This document shows positions 11,767 to 21,947 of a stretch of 64,000 bases of DNA, piece by piece; within the stretch, counting starts at the first letter, position 1; each line of letters starts with the position of its first letter. The DNA comes from Apirhabdus apintestini (GTDB taxonomy: Bacteria; Pseudomonadota; Gammaproteobacteria; Enterobacterales; Enterobacteriaceae), in assembly GCA_033977085.1 (NCBI GenBank), contig CP138906.1, positions 4,340,001 through 4,404,000 on the forward strand. Direction: 5' to 3'. Below the pieces are notes generated by a model. That model made no database searches and was not told where the DNA came from. It saw nothing but the letters and a program-made list of their open reading frames with translations. The translations under genes and the position numbers were made by a program.

Positions 11767-12653
11767 ATGCACCATTTCGCGCTGGCGCTATGTGGCCTGA
11801 TAGTGTTCAGCCATCCCACTGCGGCGCAAACCATACTGTCTGAATCCCATGCGCACGCGCGCTCTACCCTGGGCCAGCGCCTGGCAGATCTGGAACAGCG
11901 CTCTGGGGGCGCCTGGGTGCGGCGGTTATCGATACCGCGCAGGGTGAAATTAGCGGCTGGCGCATGGATGAGCGTTTTCCGCTGTGCAGTACCAGTAAAG
12001 CGATGGCGGTTGCCGCATTATTAAAGCGCAGCGAGCGGGAGCCGGGGCTGATGTCGACGCCAAAAGCGATTACGCGCGCGGCGCTGGTAAACTATAACCC
12101 GGTTACCGAACCGGCGGTGGGTAAGACGATGACGCTGGCGGCGCTAAGTGAAGCGGCGCTGCGCTATAGCGATAACGCCGCCATGAACCTTATCCTTGAT
12201 GCACTGGGCGGTCCGGCTGCAGTAACGGTGTTTGCTCGTACGCTGGGCGACGCGGCGTTTCGTCTGGATCGCCGTGAGCCCGCGCTAAATACGGCGCTGC
12301 CGGGCGATGTGCGGGACACGACTACGCCGCGAGCGATGGCGACCAGCCTGCAAAAACTGACGCTGGGAGACGCGCTCGGCGCATCCCAGCGCCATCAGTT
12401 AGTGAACTGGCTGCGTGCGAATACTACCGGTGATGCCAGTATCCGCGCGGGAATACCCGCCGGTTGGGCGGTGGGCGATAAAACCGGCAGCGGCGATTAC
12501 GGTACCACTAACGATATCGCGGTTATTTGGCCGCCAGGGCGTGCGCCGCTGGTGCTAGTGACGTATTTTACCCAGACGCAGCCTTCTGCGCTTGCCCGGC
12601 GCGATGTGCTCGCCGAGGCCGCGCGCATCGTAGTGCAGGGGTTAGAAAAATAG
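11767..12653 (+). pseudogene. Class A beta-lactamase, frameshifted
   Basis: Serine beta-lactamase exported to the periplasm. All class A motifs are present: STSK with the nucleophilic serine (about residue 75), SDN (in RYSDNAAMN), omega-loop E in REPALN, and KTG (GDKTGSGDYG). A hydrophobic N-terminal signal ends near AAQ. A G run at 11905-11909 has five G where six keep frame, separating the leader from the active-site domain. Repaired length is 295 residues. It sits between greB and ompR, where E. coli has no such gene, 28 bases after greB. No ampR-like regulator is adjacent. A subclass cannot be named from sequence alone. Confidence 0.9.
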
Positions 12654-12968
12654 CGGGCATGCGATTATAGGTGCGCGCGTTGAGCCATTTGCGCACAAAA
12701 ATGCGGTATAACCCGCTGTTAAATATGCTTTGTAACAATTTCGCTTAGAATATATACCAGTTTTCACTGGTGGCAGCGGCGCGCTTTTTTAGAATACGTT
12801 TATCGCGTTTTATTTAACGCTCAGGGACGGAAGGCGGCACTTCGCTTCGATACCCTGTCTGTGCGAGATTATCGTGCCGCTTATACGCTCCGCTTATTTT
12901 GGCGTAGCCGCTATGTCCAATGTTAATGCACGCTGCTTCAATCAGTCTGAACCTTTGGGAGTATTACG
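12654..12968 (+). promoter_or_regulatory. ompB (ompR-envZ) upstream region
   Basis: 315 bases with no gene. It includes an AT-rich segment (about 12720-12760) suited to a promoter. A GGGAG ribosome-binding site lies at 12957-12961, just before the ompR ATG. I do not assign individual regulator sites. Confidence 0.45.
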
Positions 12969-13688
12969 ATGCAAGAGAATTATAAGATTCTGGTTGTCGA
13001 TGATGATATGCGTCTGCGTGCGCTGCTGGAGCGCTATTTGACGGAGCAGGGCTTTCAGGTTCGCAGTGTTGCTAACGCGGAGCAGATGGACCGCCTGCTA
13101 ACCCGCGAGTCGTTTCATTTAATGGTGCTGGATTTAATGCTGCCCGGCGAAGACGGATTGTCCATTTGTCGCCGATTGCGCAGCCAGAGTAACCCGATGC
13201 CTATCATTATGGTGACGGCAAAAGGTGAGGAAGTAGACAGAATTGTCGGGCTGGAAATTGGCGCTGATGATTATATTCCTAAGCCATTTAACCCGCGCGA
13301 GCTACTGGCTCGTATTCGCGCCGTGCTGCGCCGCCAGGCGAGCGAACTGCCCGGCGCGCCTTCTCAGGAAGAGGCGGTGATTGCCTTCGGTAAATTTAAA
13401 CTCAACCTCGGCACGCGTGAGATGTTCCGGGAAGATGAGCCGATGCCATTGACCAGCGGCGAGTTCGCGGTGTTAAAGGCGCTGGTGAGCCACCCGCGTG
13501 AACCCCTGTCGCGTGATAAGCTGATGAACCTGGCGCGTGGCCGTGAATATAGCGCGATGGAGCGCTCCATCGACGTACAGATCTCGCGCCTGCGCCGTAT
13601 GGTGGAGGAAGATCCGGCGCATCCCCGCTATATTCAGACCGTATGGGGGCTTGGCTACGTTTTTGTGCCGGACGGCGCTAAGGCATGA
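12969..13688 (+). CDS. ompR: Osmoregulatory response regulator OmpR
   Basis: Intact, 239 residues, identical in length to E. coli. The N-terminal receiver domain has the acidic pocket (VVDDD), phospho-acceptor Asp55 (VLDLMLPG) and conserved Lys near 105 (PKPFNPRE). The C-terminal winged-helix DNA-binding domain (about 135-235) includes RSIDVQISRLRR. It controls porin genes in response to osmolarity through phosphorylation by EnvZ. Its stop overlaps the envZ start in an ATGA arrangement, giving translational coupling. Confidence 0.98.
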   Translation: MQENYKILVVDDDMRLRALLERYLTEQGFQVRSVANAEQMDRLLTRESFHLMVLDLMLPGEDGLSICRRLRSQSNPMPIIMVTAKGEEVDRIVGLEIGADDYIPKPFNPRELLARIRAVLRRQASELPGAPSQEEAVIAFGKFKLNLGTREMFREDEPMPLTSGEFAVLKALVSHPREPLSRDKLMNLARGREYSAMERSIDVQISRLRRMVEEDPAHPRYIQTVWGLGYVFVPDGAKA

Positions 13689-15055
13689 GGCGACTGCGCT
13701 TCTCGCCGCGAAGTTCGTTCGCCCGCACGCTGCTGCTGATTGTCACGCTGCTGTTCGTCAGCCTGGTGACGACGTACCTGGTGGTTCTGAACTTCGCGAT
13801 TCTACCCAGCCTTCAGCAGTTTAATAAGGTGTTGGCATACGAAGTGCGTATGCTGATGACCGATAAGCTCCAGCTTGAGGACGGCACGCAGCTAACGGTG
13901 CCGCCTGCGTTTCGTCGGGAGATTTATCGTGAGCCGGGCATTTCACTTTACACTACTGAAGCGGCGGAAGAGTCTGGTTTGCGCTGGGCGCAGCACTATG
14001 AGTTTCTGAGTCACCAGATGGGGCAGCAGTTGGGTGGGCCGACCGAGGTGCGCGTTGAGGTTAATAAAAGCTCCCCGGTGGTCTGGCTTAAAACGTGGCT
14101 CTCGCCGAATATTTGGGTGCGCGTGCCGCTGACCGAAATCCATCAGGATGATTTTTCGCCGCTGTTTCGCTATACGCTGGCGATTATGTTGCTGGCGATA
14201 GGCGGTGCATGGCTATTTATTCGTATTCAGAACCGGCCGCTGGTAGAGCTTGAACACGCGGCGATGCAGGTAGGTAAAGGTATTATTCCGCCGCCGCTGC
14301 GCGAGTACGGTGCCTCTGAGGTTCGCTCAGTGACGCGCGCCTTTAACCATATGGCGTCCGGCGTGAAGCAGCTTGCTGACGACCGCACGCTTTTGATGGC
14401 GGGGGTGAGCCACGACTTGCGCACCCCATTAACGCGGATCCGCCTGGCGACGGAGATGATGGGAGAGCAGGACGGCTATCTGGCAGAATCGATAAATAAA
14501 GATATTGAAGAATGTAATGCCATCATTGAGCAGTTTATTGATTTCCTGCGTACCGGTCAGGAAATGCCGCTGGAGAGCGCCGATCTGAACGGGGTGCTGG
14601 GAGAAGTCATTGCATCGGAAAGCGGTTACGAGCGTGAAATTGATACCGACCTGCAGGCCGGTGAAATTACGCTGCAGATTCATCCTCTGTCGATTAAGCG
14701 CGCGGCGGCTAATATGGTGGTTAATGCGGCGCGATACGGTAATGGATGGATAAAAGTTAGCAGCGGTACAGAGTTAAATCGTGCCTGGTTCCAGGTGGAG
14801 GATGACGGCCCTGGCATTGCACCCGCACAGTTAAAGCATCTGTTCCAGCCGTTTGTGCGCGGCGATAGCGCGCGCAGTACCAGCGGTACCGGGTTAGGGC
14901 TGGCGATTGTGCAGCGAATTATCGATAACCATAATGGCGCGCTGGACGTTGGCGCTAGCGAACGAGGCGGCCTGCGAATTCGCGCATGGCTCCCCATGCT
15001 GCCTGGCCGCAGCGGGCAGATGACCAAAACTAACGCGCTGCCGAAAGAGAGTTAG
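13685..15055 (+). CDS. envZ: Osmosensor histidine kinase EnvZ
   Basis: Intact, 456 residues (E. coli 450). Inner-membrane sensor kinase/phosphatase acting on OmpR. Visible parts: first membrane helix about residues 16-35, periplasmic domain, second helix about 160-180 (LAIMLLAIGGAWLFI), HAMP, the H box with phospho-acceptor His (AGVSHDLRTPLTRIRLA), the N box (NMVVNAARYG), G1 (DDGPGI) and G2 (GTGLGLAIV). All catalytic motifs are present and unbroken, so the two-component pair looks functional. Confidence 0.97.
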   Translation: MRRLRFSPRSSFARTLLLIVTLLFVSLVTTYLVVLNFAILPSLQQFNKVLAYEVRMLMTDKLQLEDGTQLTVPPAFRREIYREPGISLYTTEAAEESGLRWAQHYEFLSHQMGQQLGGPTEVRVEVNKSSPVVWLKTWLSPNIWVRVPLTEIHQDDFSPLFRYTLAIMLLAIGGAWLFIRIQNRPLVELEHAAMQVGKGIIPPPLREYGASEVRSVTRAFNHMASGVKQLADDRTLLMAGVSHDLRTPLTRIRLATEMMGEQDGYLAESINKDIEECNAIIEQFIDFLRTGQEMPLESADLNGVLGEVIASESGYEREIDTDLQAGEITLQIHPLSIKRAAANMVVNAARYGNGWIKVSSGTELNRAWFQVEDDGPGIAPAQLKHLFQPFVRGDSARSTSGTGLGLAIVQRIIDNHNGALDVGASERGGLRIRAWLPMLPGRSGQMTKTNALPKES

Positions 15056-15334
15056 GCTCCGCGGTTGCACCCTAAAATAGCGCCTGCTAATAGTATCGGG
15101 CGCCTCATGTCGCATTCTGCGCTTTATTGGTGCGATATAGCTTTTATTTGCTGCGAAATCCTGGGGTTCTCAGCGATGTTACCGGCCGTTATCTACTGCG
15201 TTTCAACGCCCGCCGGAACCGGGGGGTTAACCATGGGTGATAGCTTTATTGCGCTGGTTGCGATTCGTTTTTTGGGTTGAGGCGCGTGGGGTTTGAACTT
15301 TTCAAAATACCAGAGCGTATTATCTGGCGTGGCG
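15056..15334. other. envZ-pckA convergent spacer
   Basis: About 280 bases between convergent genes. Small open frames occur on the plus strand but none resembles a known family and none has a convincing ribosome-binding site. I see no gene here. Confidence 0.5.
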
Positions 15335-15368
15335 ATTTTCCACGTGACCAGCAGGCCACGTGGAAAAT
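15335..15368 (-). terminator. Strong hairpin just past pckA
   Basis: Perfect 12-bp stem (ATTTTCCACGTG / CACGTGGAAAAT) with a 10-base loop, four bases after the pckA stop. It lacks a T tract, so terminator function between the convergent pckA and envZ is inferred from position and stem strength. Confidence 0.6.
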
Positions 15369-15372
15369 AGCA

Positions 15373-16991
15373 TTAGCGCTGAGGCCCGGCGCTCACCAGC
15401 GCGGCGCCTGCGGGCGTATCGGTATATTTCGCGAAGTTTTCGATAAACAGCCCTGCCAGTCTTTCCGCTTTTTCCTGCCACTGTTCCTGAGAGGACCACG
15501 TCAGGCGAGGGTCGAGAATTCGCGCGTCAACGCCGGGGAGTTCCACCGGTACCGCCAGATTAAAAATGGGCAGCGTGAAGGTTTCGGCGTTATCCAGCGA
15601 GCCATCCAGAATTGCGTTAATAATGGTACGCGTATCTTTAATTGAAATGCGTTTACCGGTGCCGTTCCAGCCGGTGTTCACCAGCCATGCCTGCGCGCCT
15701 GCGGCCTGCATGCGTTTTATCAGCACTTCAGCGTATTGCGTGGGGTGCAGCGTTAAAAACGCCGCGCCAAAGCAGGCGGAGAACGTTGGCGTTGGCTCGG
15801 TAATTCCCCGCTCGGTGCCTGCGAGTTTAGCCGTGAAGCCGGATAAAAAGTGATACTGCGTCTGGCTGGCGGTCAGGCGGGACACCGGCGGCAGCACGCC
15901 GAAGGCATCTGCGGTCAGAAAGATGACTTTGGTTGCGTGGCCGGCTTTGGAAACCGGTTTAATGATATTTTCTATATGGTAGATGGGATAAGAAACGCGG
16001 GTGTTTTCCGTTTTCGTGGCGTCGTCAAAGTCTATGCTGCCATCTGCGCGCACGGTCACGTTCTCCAGCAGCGCGTCGCGGCGGATCGCGTGGTAAATTT
16101 CTGGCTCTGCGGTTTCTGATAGTCGGATAGTTTTCGCGTAGCAGCCGCCTTCAAAATTGAAGACGCCGTCATCGTCCCAGCCGTGTTCATCGTCACCGAT
16201 AAGGCGCCGTTTCGGATCGGTAGAAAGCGTTGTTTTGCCGGTTCCGGACAGCCCGAAGAACACCGCGACATCGCCTTTTTCTCCCACGTTGGCGGAGCAG
16301 TGCATAGCCGCGATACCGCGCAGCGGCAGCAGGTAGTTCATGATAGAGAACATGCCTTTTTCATTTCACCGCCGTACCAGGTGCCGCCGATAAGCTGCAT
16401 GCGCTCGGTCAGATTAAAGGCGACGAAGTTCTCTGAGTTCATGCCCTGTTCCCGCCACTGGGGGTTAGTGCATTTTGCGCCGTTAATCACGATGAAGTCA
16501 GGCTCGAAGCTTGCAAGCTCCTCTGTCGAAGGGCGGATAAACATGTTTTTGACGAAATGCGCCTGCCAGGCGACTTCGGTAATAAAGCGAACCGCAAGCC
16601 GGGTATCGGCATTCGCGCCGCAGTAGGCATCTATCACAAACAGGCGCTTGCCAGAAAGCTCTTGGGTGACTAACCCTTTCAGATGATGCCAGGTTTCCGG
16701 GGACAGGGGTTTATTATCATTTTTCCCTTTGCCTTTATCCGCCCACCATAAAGTCTCACGCGTGGTATCGTCGCGAACGATGTATTTATCTTTCGGGGAA
16801 CGGCCGGTAAAAATGCCGGTATCCACCGCGACGGCACCGAGATTGGTTAGCGTGCCGCGCTCAAAACCGCTCAGTTCGGGATTGAGTTCTTCCTGATACA
16901 AAGTGTCGTAATCGGGGTTATGCACAATGTCGGTAACGTCTTGAATACCGTATTGAGCGAGATCCTGCGGGAGTAAACCTGTACCGCGCAT
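15373..16991 (-). pseudogene. pckA: Phosphoenolpyruvate carboxykinase (ATP), frameshifted
   Basis: Gluconeogenic enzyme converting oxaloacetate plus ATP to PEP, CO2 and ADP. The N-terminal half has GIFTGRSPKDKYIV. The ATP-binding half carries the kinase-1a P-loop (FGLSGTGKTTLS), kinase-2 metal site (IGDDEHGWDDDG) and GFTAKLAGTERG. An A run near 16362 has five A where six keep frame, separating the two halves at about residue 218. Repaired length is 539 residues (E. coli 540). The gene is convergent with envZ, as in E. coli. Confidence 0.93.
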
Positions 16992-17246
16992 ACCACTGCT
17001 CCTTAGCTTATCAATACTTATAAAGAGTGTAGGGTTGTTTATAGATTGTTAACCGCGACGAGCCTCAAAAACGTGCATTACGGCAGAATATTTCACGCCA
17101 AAAGCGTTGTTAAGCGCCTGTACGCGGTATCTGTAAGTATGCCAGTGTTTTGCACCAGATTACGCAAAGAACGTCGAATATGTTAACGAGAAGTGATTTG
17201 AAGTGTAATTTTGTGAGGGTAAGCGCTTTCTTTATTTTTATGAGAG

Positions 17247-17274
17247 AAAATACCCCGCGATCGGGCGCGGGGTA
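17247..17274 (-). terminator. Terminator of hslR-hslO
   Basis: Perfect 9-bp stem TACCCCGCG / CGCGGGGTA, loop of six, followed on the minus strand by TTTT. It is 11 bases beyond the hslO stop. The 255 bases between it and pckA hold no gene and presumably carry the pckA promoter. Confidence 0.85.
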
Positions 17275-17284
17275 GGGCTATCAG

Positions 17285-18163
17285 TCAGTGAATATTCGGC
17301 GCCGGATCGGCATTGTTGCTGCGAATATCCAGGATATCCTGCGGTGAAAAACGGTAATGGCTGCCGCAATAATCGCAGTGCATATCGATTTCTCCGTCCT
17401 CAGCCAGGATGGTATCTACTTCGCTCTGGTCAAGTGTTTGTAGTACGCTCGCGCAGCGTTCCCTTGAGCAGGTGCACTTAAATTCAACCGCCTGAGGTTC
17501 GTAAATGACAACCTCTTCTTCATGATAGAGGCGCCATAACACATCGTTGGCGGGCAGGGTGAGCAGCTCTTCCGCTTTTATTGTTTCGGTTAGCGTCGCC
17601 AGATGTGAGAAATCATCGGCGTTGGTTTCCTGCGCAGGCATGACCTGTAGCAGCATACCGCCTGCTGCAGGCTTACCGTCGGCTTCGCCCAGCCGGATGA
17701 ACATGCGGGTTGGCAATTGCTCAGAACGCATAAAGTAATCTTCCAGACACTCCGCCAGCGTTTCACCTTCCAGCCCAACAACGCCCTGGTAGCGCTCGCC
17801 TTCGCTGGGGGTGATGGTTATTACCAGATAACCGTTGCCGACAAGCTGTTTCAGCGTGGCGTTTTCTGGCACGGTGTCTTTGAAACGGGCGACTCCGCGC
17901 ATTTGCTGCAGGTTATTGCCATTGATGACCGCCATCGTGAGCGGGCCGTCGCCCTGGAGTTGAACGGTAATATCGCCTGCGAATTTCAACGTTGCGGTCA
18001 GCAGGCTGGTTGCTACCAGCAGTTCGCCGAGAATATTGCGCACCGGTAGCGGGTAATCGTGGTTTTCGATTATCTGCTGCCAGGTGTCGGAAACGGTAAC
18101 CAGCTCGCCGCGCACGGCGTGGTTTTTAAACAGATAGCGATGTAGTTGGTCGTTTTGAGCCAT
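17285..18163 (-). CDS. hslO: Redox-regulated chaperone Hsp33
   Basis: Intact, 292 residues as in E. coli. Holdase chaperone switched on by oxidation in the cytoplasm. The zinc centre is complete: CTC in FKCTCSRERC and CDYC in MHCDYCGSHY, the CXC and CXXC pairs whose disulfide formation activates the protein. It lies 18 bases downstream of hslR in the same operon. Confidence 0.97.
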   Translation of the reverse strand: MAQNDQLHRYLFKNHAVRGELVTVSDTWQQIIENHDYPLPVRNILGELLVATSLLTATLKFAGDITVQLQGDGPLTMAVINGNNLQQMRGVARFKDTVPENATLKQLVGNGYLVITITPSEGERYQGVVGLEGETLAECLEDYFMRSEQLPTRMFIRLGEADGKPAAGGMLLQVMPAQETNADDFSHLATLTETIKAEELLTLPANDVLWRLYHEEEVVIYEPQAVEFKCTCSRERCASVLQTLDQSEVDTILAEDGEIDMHCDYCGSHYRFSPQDILDIRSNNADPAPNIH

Positions 18164-18181
18164 TTTCTCTCTCCAGGCGAG

Positions 18182-18583
18182 CTATTCGCGCTCGCCGTAC
18201 TTAAATTTTATTAGGCTGCGGCGCTCCTTTTTATCCGGACGTCGCTCCGGATTAGGCATGCTCAACGCATTGAGTTTGCGCGCCAGGGTGATTTTTTCGC
18301 GATTTTCGATACTCTGCGGCGTTTCTTCATACAATAGCGCCGCTTCGCTGGCCGGGCGGCGCTGGCTATTAAACGCTTTAATGACGATTTCCCGCACGTC
18401 ATTGCCCTGACGCAGGGTGAGGACGGCATTCAGTTCGACGATTTTCCCAGGCTTACTGCGCTGGCCGTTGTAGTGCACTTTGCCGCCTTCAATCATTTCC
18501 CTGGCCAGTGCGCGCGTTTTGTAAATGCGCGCGGCCCATAGCCACTTATCCAGGCGTACTGCGTCGGTAGATGTTTCTTTCAT
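18182..18583 (-). CDS. hslR: Ribosome-associated heat-shock protein Hsp15
   Basis: Intact, 133 residues, the E. coli length. An S4 RNA-binding domain occupies the N-terminal half (VRLDKWLWAARIYKTRALAR), with a basic C-terminal tail. Hsp15 rescues 50S subunits still carrying nascent chains after premature dissociation. It is the first gene of hslR-hslO here. Confidence 0.97.
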   Translation of the reverse strand: MKETSTDAVRLDKWLWAARIYKTRALAREMIEGGKVHYNGQRSKPGKIVELNAVLTLRQGNDVREIVIKAFNSQRRPASEAALLYEETPQSIENREKITLARKLNALSMPNPERRPDKKERRSLIKFKYGERE

Positions 18584-18892
18584 GCTGGCTCCGACCTGGC
18601 AGAATGCGGCACCGGTTCACGTGCCAATCCTAACCCTGCTTCAATACTGTAAAGTGGGTATGCAGCAGCCGCTTATCACCGGTGCGTTACAGAAAACGCG
18701 CTGCTGGCGAGCGGCTGCCTGCCTCTCTTTTGGATAAAACAATGTATGGGTGGAATTTCATAAATCAAGCCGCGCTGGAAATTAGCCGCTGGCTGGTGGT
18801 AGCCGATACAGGCAGTGTAGCGCATTTTGCTAATGGCGGGCTGATACCGCCTGCAGGGCAGGCGCGCTGCCGGACGTAAAGCAGACGCGCGT
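18584..18892. other. hslR-igaA spacer; yrfG absent
   Basis: 309 bases with no recognisable gene. In E. coli the HAD phosphatase gene yrfG stands between hslR and igaA (yrfF). Here I find no HAD motif in any frame, so the gene has been deleted rather than frameshifted. The plus-strand frame at 18682 has no family resemblance. Confidence 0.55.
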
Positions 18893-21028
18893 TTATAGTC
18901 CGGCTGGCGGTTCCGCCGGCGGCAGCAGCTGTGGGTTAAAACAGTGTTCATAGTATTGCTGAATTGCCGTCAGGCGCCGATTGCTGAGACGGTAGCGCTT
19001 GACGGCCATTAACGCGTTGTAGAGTAGTGTTATGATAAGCGCCAGCAGGAGCAGTGAAGTGCCCGCATAGCGCCACAGACTCATACTGTCCGGAATGCTG
19101 TGCATAGTGATATGGTGCGTGCCGTTTGCATCAAGCTGGATACTGGTGATAACACCTTCCGCATTAAACGGGGTATTCATAAGTATTTCGGCCAGCCGAC
19201 GAAACTCGCGCCACTGCTCAGGTGGTGGATAATCGTAAAGCGCCATCGGTGGTAAAGGCTGATCTACCAGATCGGTGCCCTCATCGCTAATGATGACAAA
19301 GCCACCCGGAGCCGGGCTGTCGAGAGATTTTGCTGCGCGCAGGGTTTCATCCATAAAAACTGGCGGGTGGCGCTATTGACCAGCGTGTCCAGTAACTCTG
19401 CGCTGCTCGGGCGCATCAGCACATTAATGCCAGATAGCCTCCCGCTGCGCGCGCTGCGCGTCAGGCTATCCCAGTCGTCTTTACTTCCCAAATTGACCAG
19501 CGCTTTTTTCAGCCGCGCACAGTCCTCCTTCCCGATACACAGCGCCTGTGTTTTTTGCACAATGTCGGCAAAATTATCCAGTAATACCATTCCGGATTTC
19601 TGAATCGCGGTGGCTAGCTGTGGGTTCACTTTGCTGTCTGCATGGTTTTGTGGGTGAAGCTGCATGTTAACGGTATCGCTAAGCGCCATAGCTTTATCGA
19701 CGATGTCCGATTCTGGTAGCGGCATAGGGCGCGCCGTATTCCAAATAATTTGCGAGCAATCGAAAGGCATAAAAGGGGAGGTTTGACGAAAGGTGTAGGA
19801 AACACCCATATGAATGCGGCAAGTGCCGTTGCCGTTCACCCGCAGTGTGTCGCCGACGCGCAGGTGCACCTTTTCTAGCTGCGAAACGCTGGTTGCCGTT
19901 ACGGTTTGTGCACCCTTAAGCCACGACAGCGTCATTTTTAACGGCATATCCAGCGGTGCCCAGATAATCAGCATAATCAGTACTAGCAGCGCGCCACAGG
20001 CGATAACCAGACTACGTAGCCAGTATTGCAGCGGAAAGTTTTTCACTTCATCGCGTAGTGATAAAAACTTCCCCTGTCGCACCACGTGGCGATCGAGATA
20101 AATATCGATATCCGTTTTATGGCCGAGGTCGTGCACGATAAAAGGCTGCCAGTGTCGGGGATACAATAAGTCTATGATGCCTAAAGAAATATTATTGACT
20201 TCATCTTTGTCCGATTCGCCGAATAAATCCCAGCGTTTTGGCGTGCCGTGCAGGCAGTGGATCTCCCGCAGCGTGTTCTTTGCCGGTGAGGCAACTAACC
20301 CCCACACGCCGGCGGCCAGCAGGGCGATAGCGCCCCCAGAAGCCACGGCAAAATAATATCCGGACCAACCAGGCAAAGAAAGAATAGCGCCATTGCGGCT
20401 ACAATAAGGAAGGCCTCACGCAGCCCGTTCGGGCGACTGAGGGCGTATTCTTCGCGGCTTTCCTGGCGAATATTCAGTAATTCTATTTGTTCGCTTTCTT
20501 CGCCGCGCATAGAGGCGCTGAGCCCATTGCTGTGCTCCAGTTCGAGCGTCTCCGACCGATTGCGATACTCCGGCAGCGTGTGGCCGTTAAGCGAAATAAC
20601 CAGCGGCATTCCGCTAGTTGGGATCAATTCAACCTGATTATCGCTGGTAATGTAGGGTTCCCAGAACGGCGGCAGATGAACTTCAAGCGCGTCCAGATAA
20701 TAACGCCATTTATGCGGCGCGTCCGTTGAAAGCCCATAGCGCGTGATAGCGCGAGACACGCATATTACATTGCTGCTTTCTGTGCATAACGTGAGAGGCG
20801 CCGACGCCGGGCTGGAGCCCGATGGGGGAATGTTCTGATGCGCGCTGGCCAGCGCTGCCAGATAGTGTTCGACTTCTGCACGCTCTTCAGGAGATAGCTT
20901 GCGGGTAGACGCGCCGGTGAGCGTTTGTAATCCCTGGCTGGCGCGAATGCGCAGACGCCGCCACATCACTCCCCGGCGATAGCAAGGCAGGCGAGCATCG
21001 CTGCGGCAAACAGAGTAATCATGCTCAT
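18893..21028 (-). pseudogene. igaA: Intracellular growth attenuator IgaA (YrfF), three frameshifts
   Basis: Inner-membrane protein that restrains the Rcs envelope-stress phosphorelay by contacting RcsD; essential in rcs-positive enterics. Identifiable blocks in order: N-terminal helix MSMITLFAAAMLACL, TRKLSPEERAEVE, cytoplasmic RGEESEQIELLNIR, paired helices near residue 200, TDIDIYLDRHVVRQG, periplasmic PFMPFDCSQIIW, and C-terminal helix SLLLLALIITLLYNAL. Three homopolymer deletions break it near 20974 (G4 for G5), 20338 (G5 for G6) and 19355 (T5 for T6). Repairing them gives 712 residues (E. coli 711). The start at 21028 follows AGGAAAAAC. Confidence 0.9.
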
Positions 21029-21354
21029 GTTTTTCCTGCCCAAGTGTCATTTTTTTCACGCGCAGCAAATGATAACCCTTTGTAAAATGTCAGCGTTATA
21101 AACCAGCGGCAGCACGTCGCATTACACGCAGGTATATTTCTGGCACACAGACGGTAGCCCGATGCTAGCAAACTTCGATATGCTGAAATATCAGCAGATT
21201 CTCAAACTGAATGCAACTACTTGACAATATTGCTTTTTACGCGGAATGAATACCCTTTAGGTTATGCAAATGTAAAGAAAAAGCGATTTGCATTGCTCAA
21301 AGCGTGCGCCATGCCGCACAATATTGCCTGTTTCACCCTTTGGGCCGTACTTAA
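21029..21354. promoter_or_regulatory. igaA-nudE divergent region
   Basis: 326 bases between divergent genes with no coding signal. An AT-rich stretch near 21215-21290 probably holds the nudE promoter. Sites are not individually assigned. Confidence 0.4.
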
Positions 21355-21911
21355 ATGACGAATTTGCAAAAACCAAAACTCCTCAGCGTTGACACTGTCG
21401 CCCGCTCTCGGCTCTTTACCATCGAATCCGTAAGCCTTGAGTTCAGCAACGGCGCGCGCCGCGTCTACGAACGTATGCGCCCCTCGGGAAGAGAAGCGGT
21501 GATGATTGTACCGATTGTGGACGACCATCTCATACTGATCCGCGAATATACGGTTGGCACAGAGAGCTATGAATTGGGTTTTCCCAAAGGGTTAATGGAT
21601 GCCGGAGAGACCGTAAATGAAGCGGCAAATCGGGAATTAAAAGAAGAGGTGGGGTTTGGCGCCCAGCGGTTTACTTTTTGAAGAAAGTAGGAATGGCGCC
21701 TTCTTATTTCTCAAGCCAAATGAATATTGTCATCGGCGAAGGGCTATATCCCGAATCTTTGCAAGGCGATGAGCCTGAACCTTTGCCCCAGCTTCGCTGG
21801 CCGCTGGAAAATATGATGGCACTGCTGGAAGACGCTGATTTTTCAGAAGGGCGCAATATTAGCGCACTGTTCCTTGCCAGAGAGTGGCTCAGGCAGCAGG
21901 GGCGGCTCTAA
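21355..21911 (+). pseudogene. nudE: ADP compounds hydrolase NudE, frameshifted
   Basis: Nudix hydrolase acting on ADP-ribose, Ap3A and NADH. The Nudix box is nearly complete before the break (GLMDAGETVNEAANRELKEE). A T run near 21675 has five T where six keep frame. The rest reads LKKVGMAPSYFSSQMNIV and ends REWLRQQGRL. Repaired length is 185 residues (E. coli 186). It is convergent with mrcA and shares a terminator with it. Confidence 0.9.
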
Positions 21912-21913
21912 AT

Positions 21914-21941
21914 AAAAAAGGCGCTCTGATTAAGAGCGCCT
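21914..21941. terminator. Bidirectional terminator between nudE and mrcA
   Basis: Perfect 9-bp stem AGGCGCTCT / AGAGCGCCT with a 5-base loop. An A6 run on its left gives a T tract for the minus-strand mrcA transcript. It is placed between convergent stops. Confidence 0.85.
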
Positions 21942-21947
21942 GCGACG

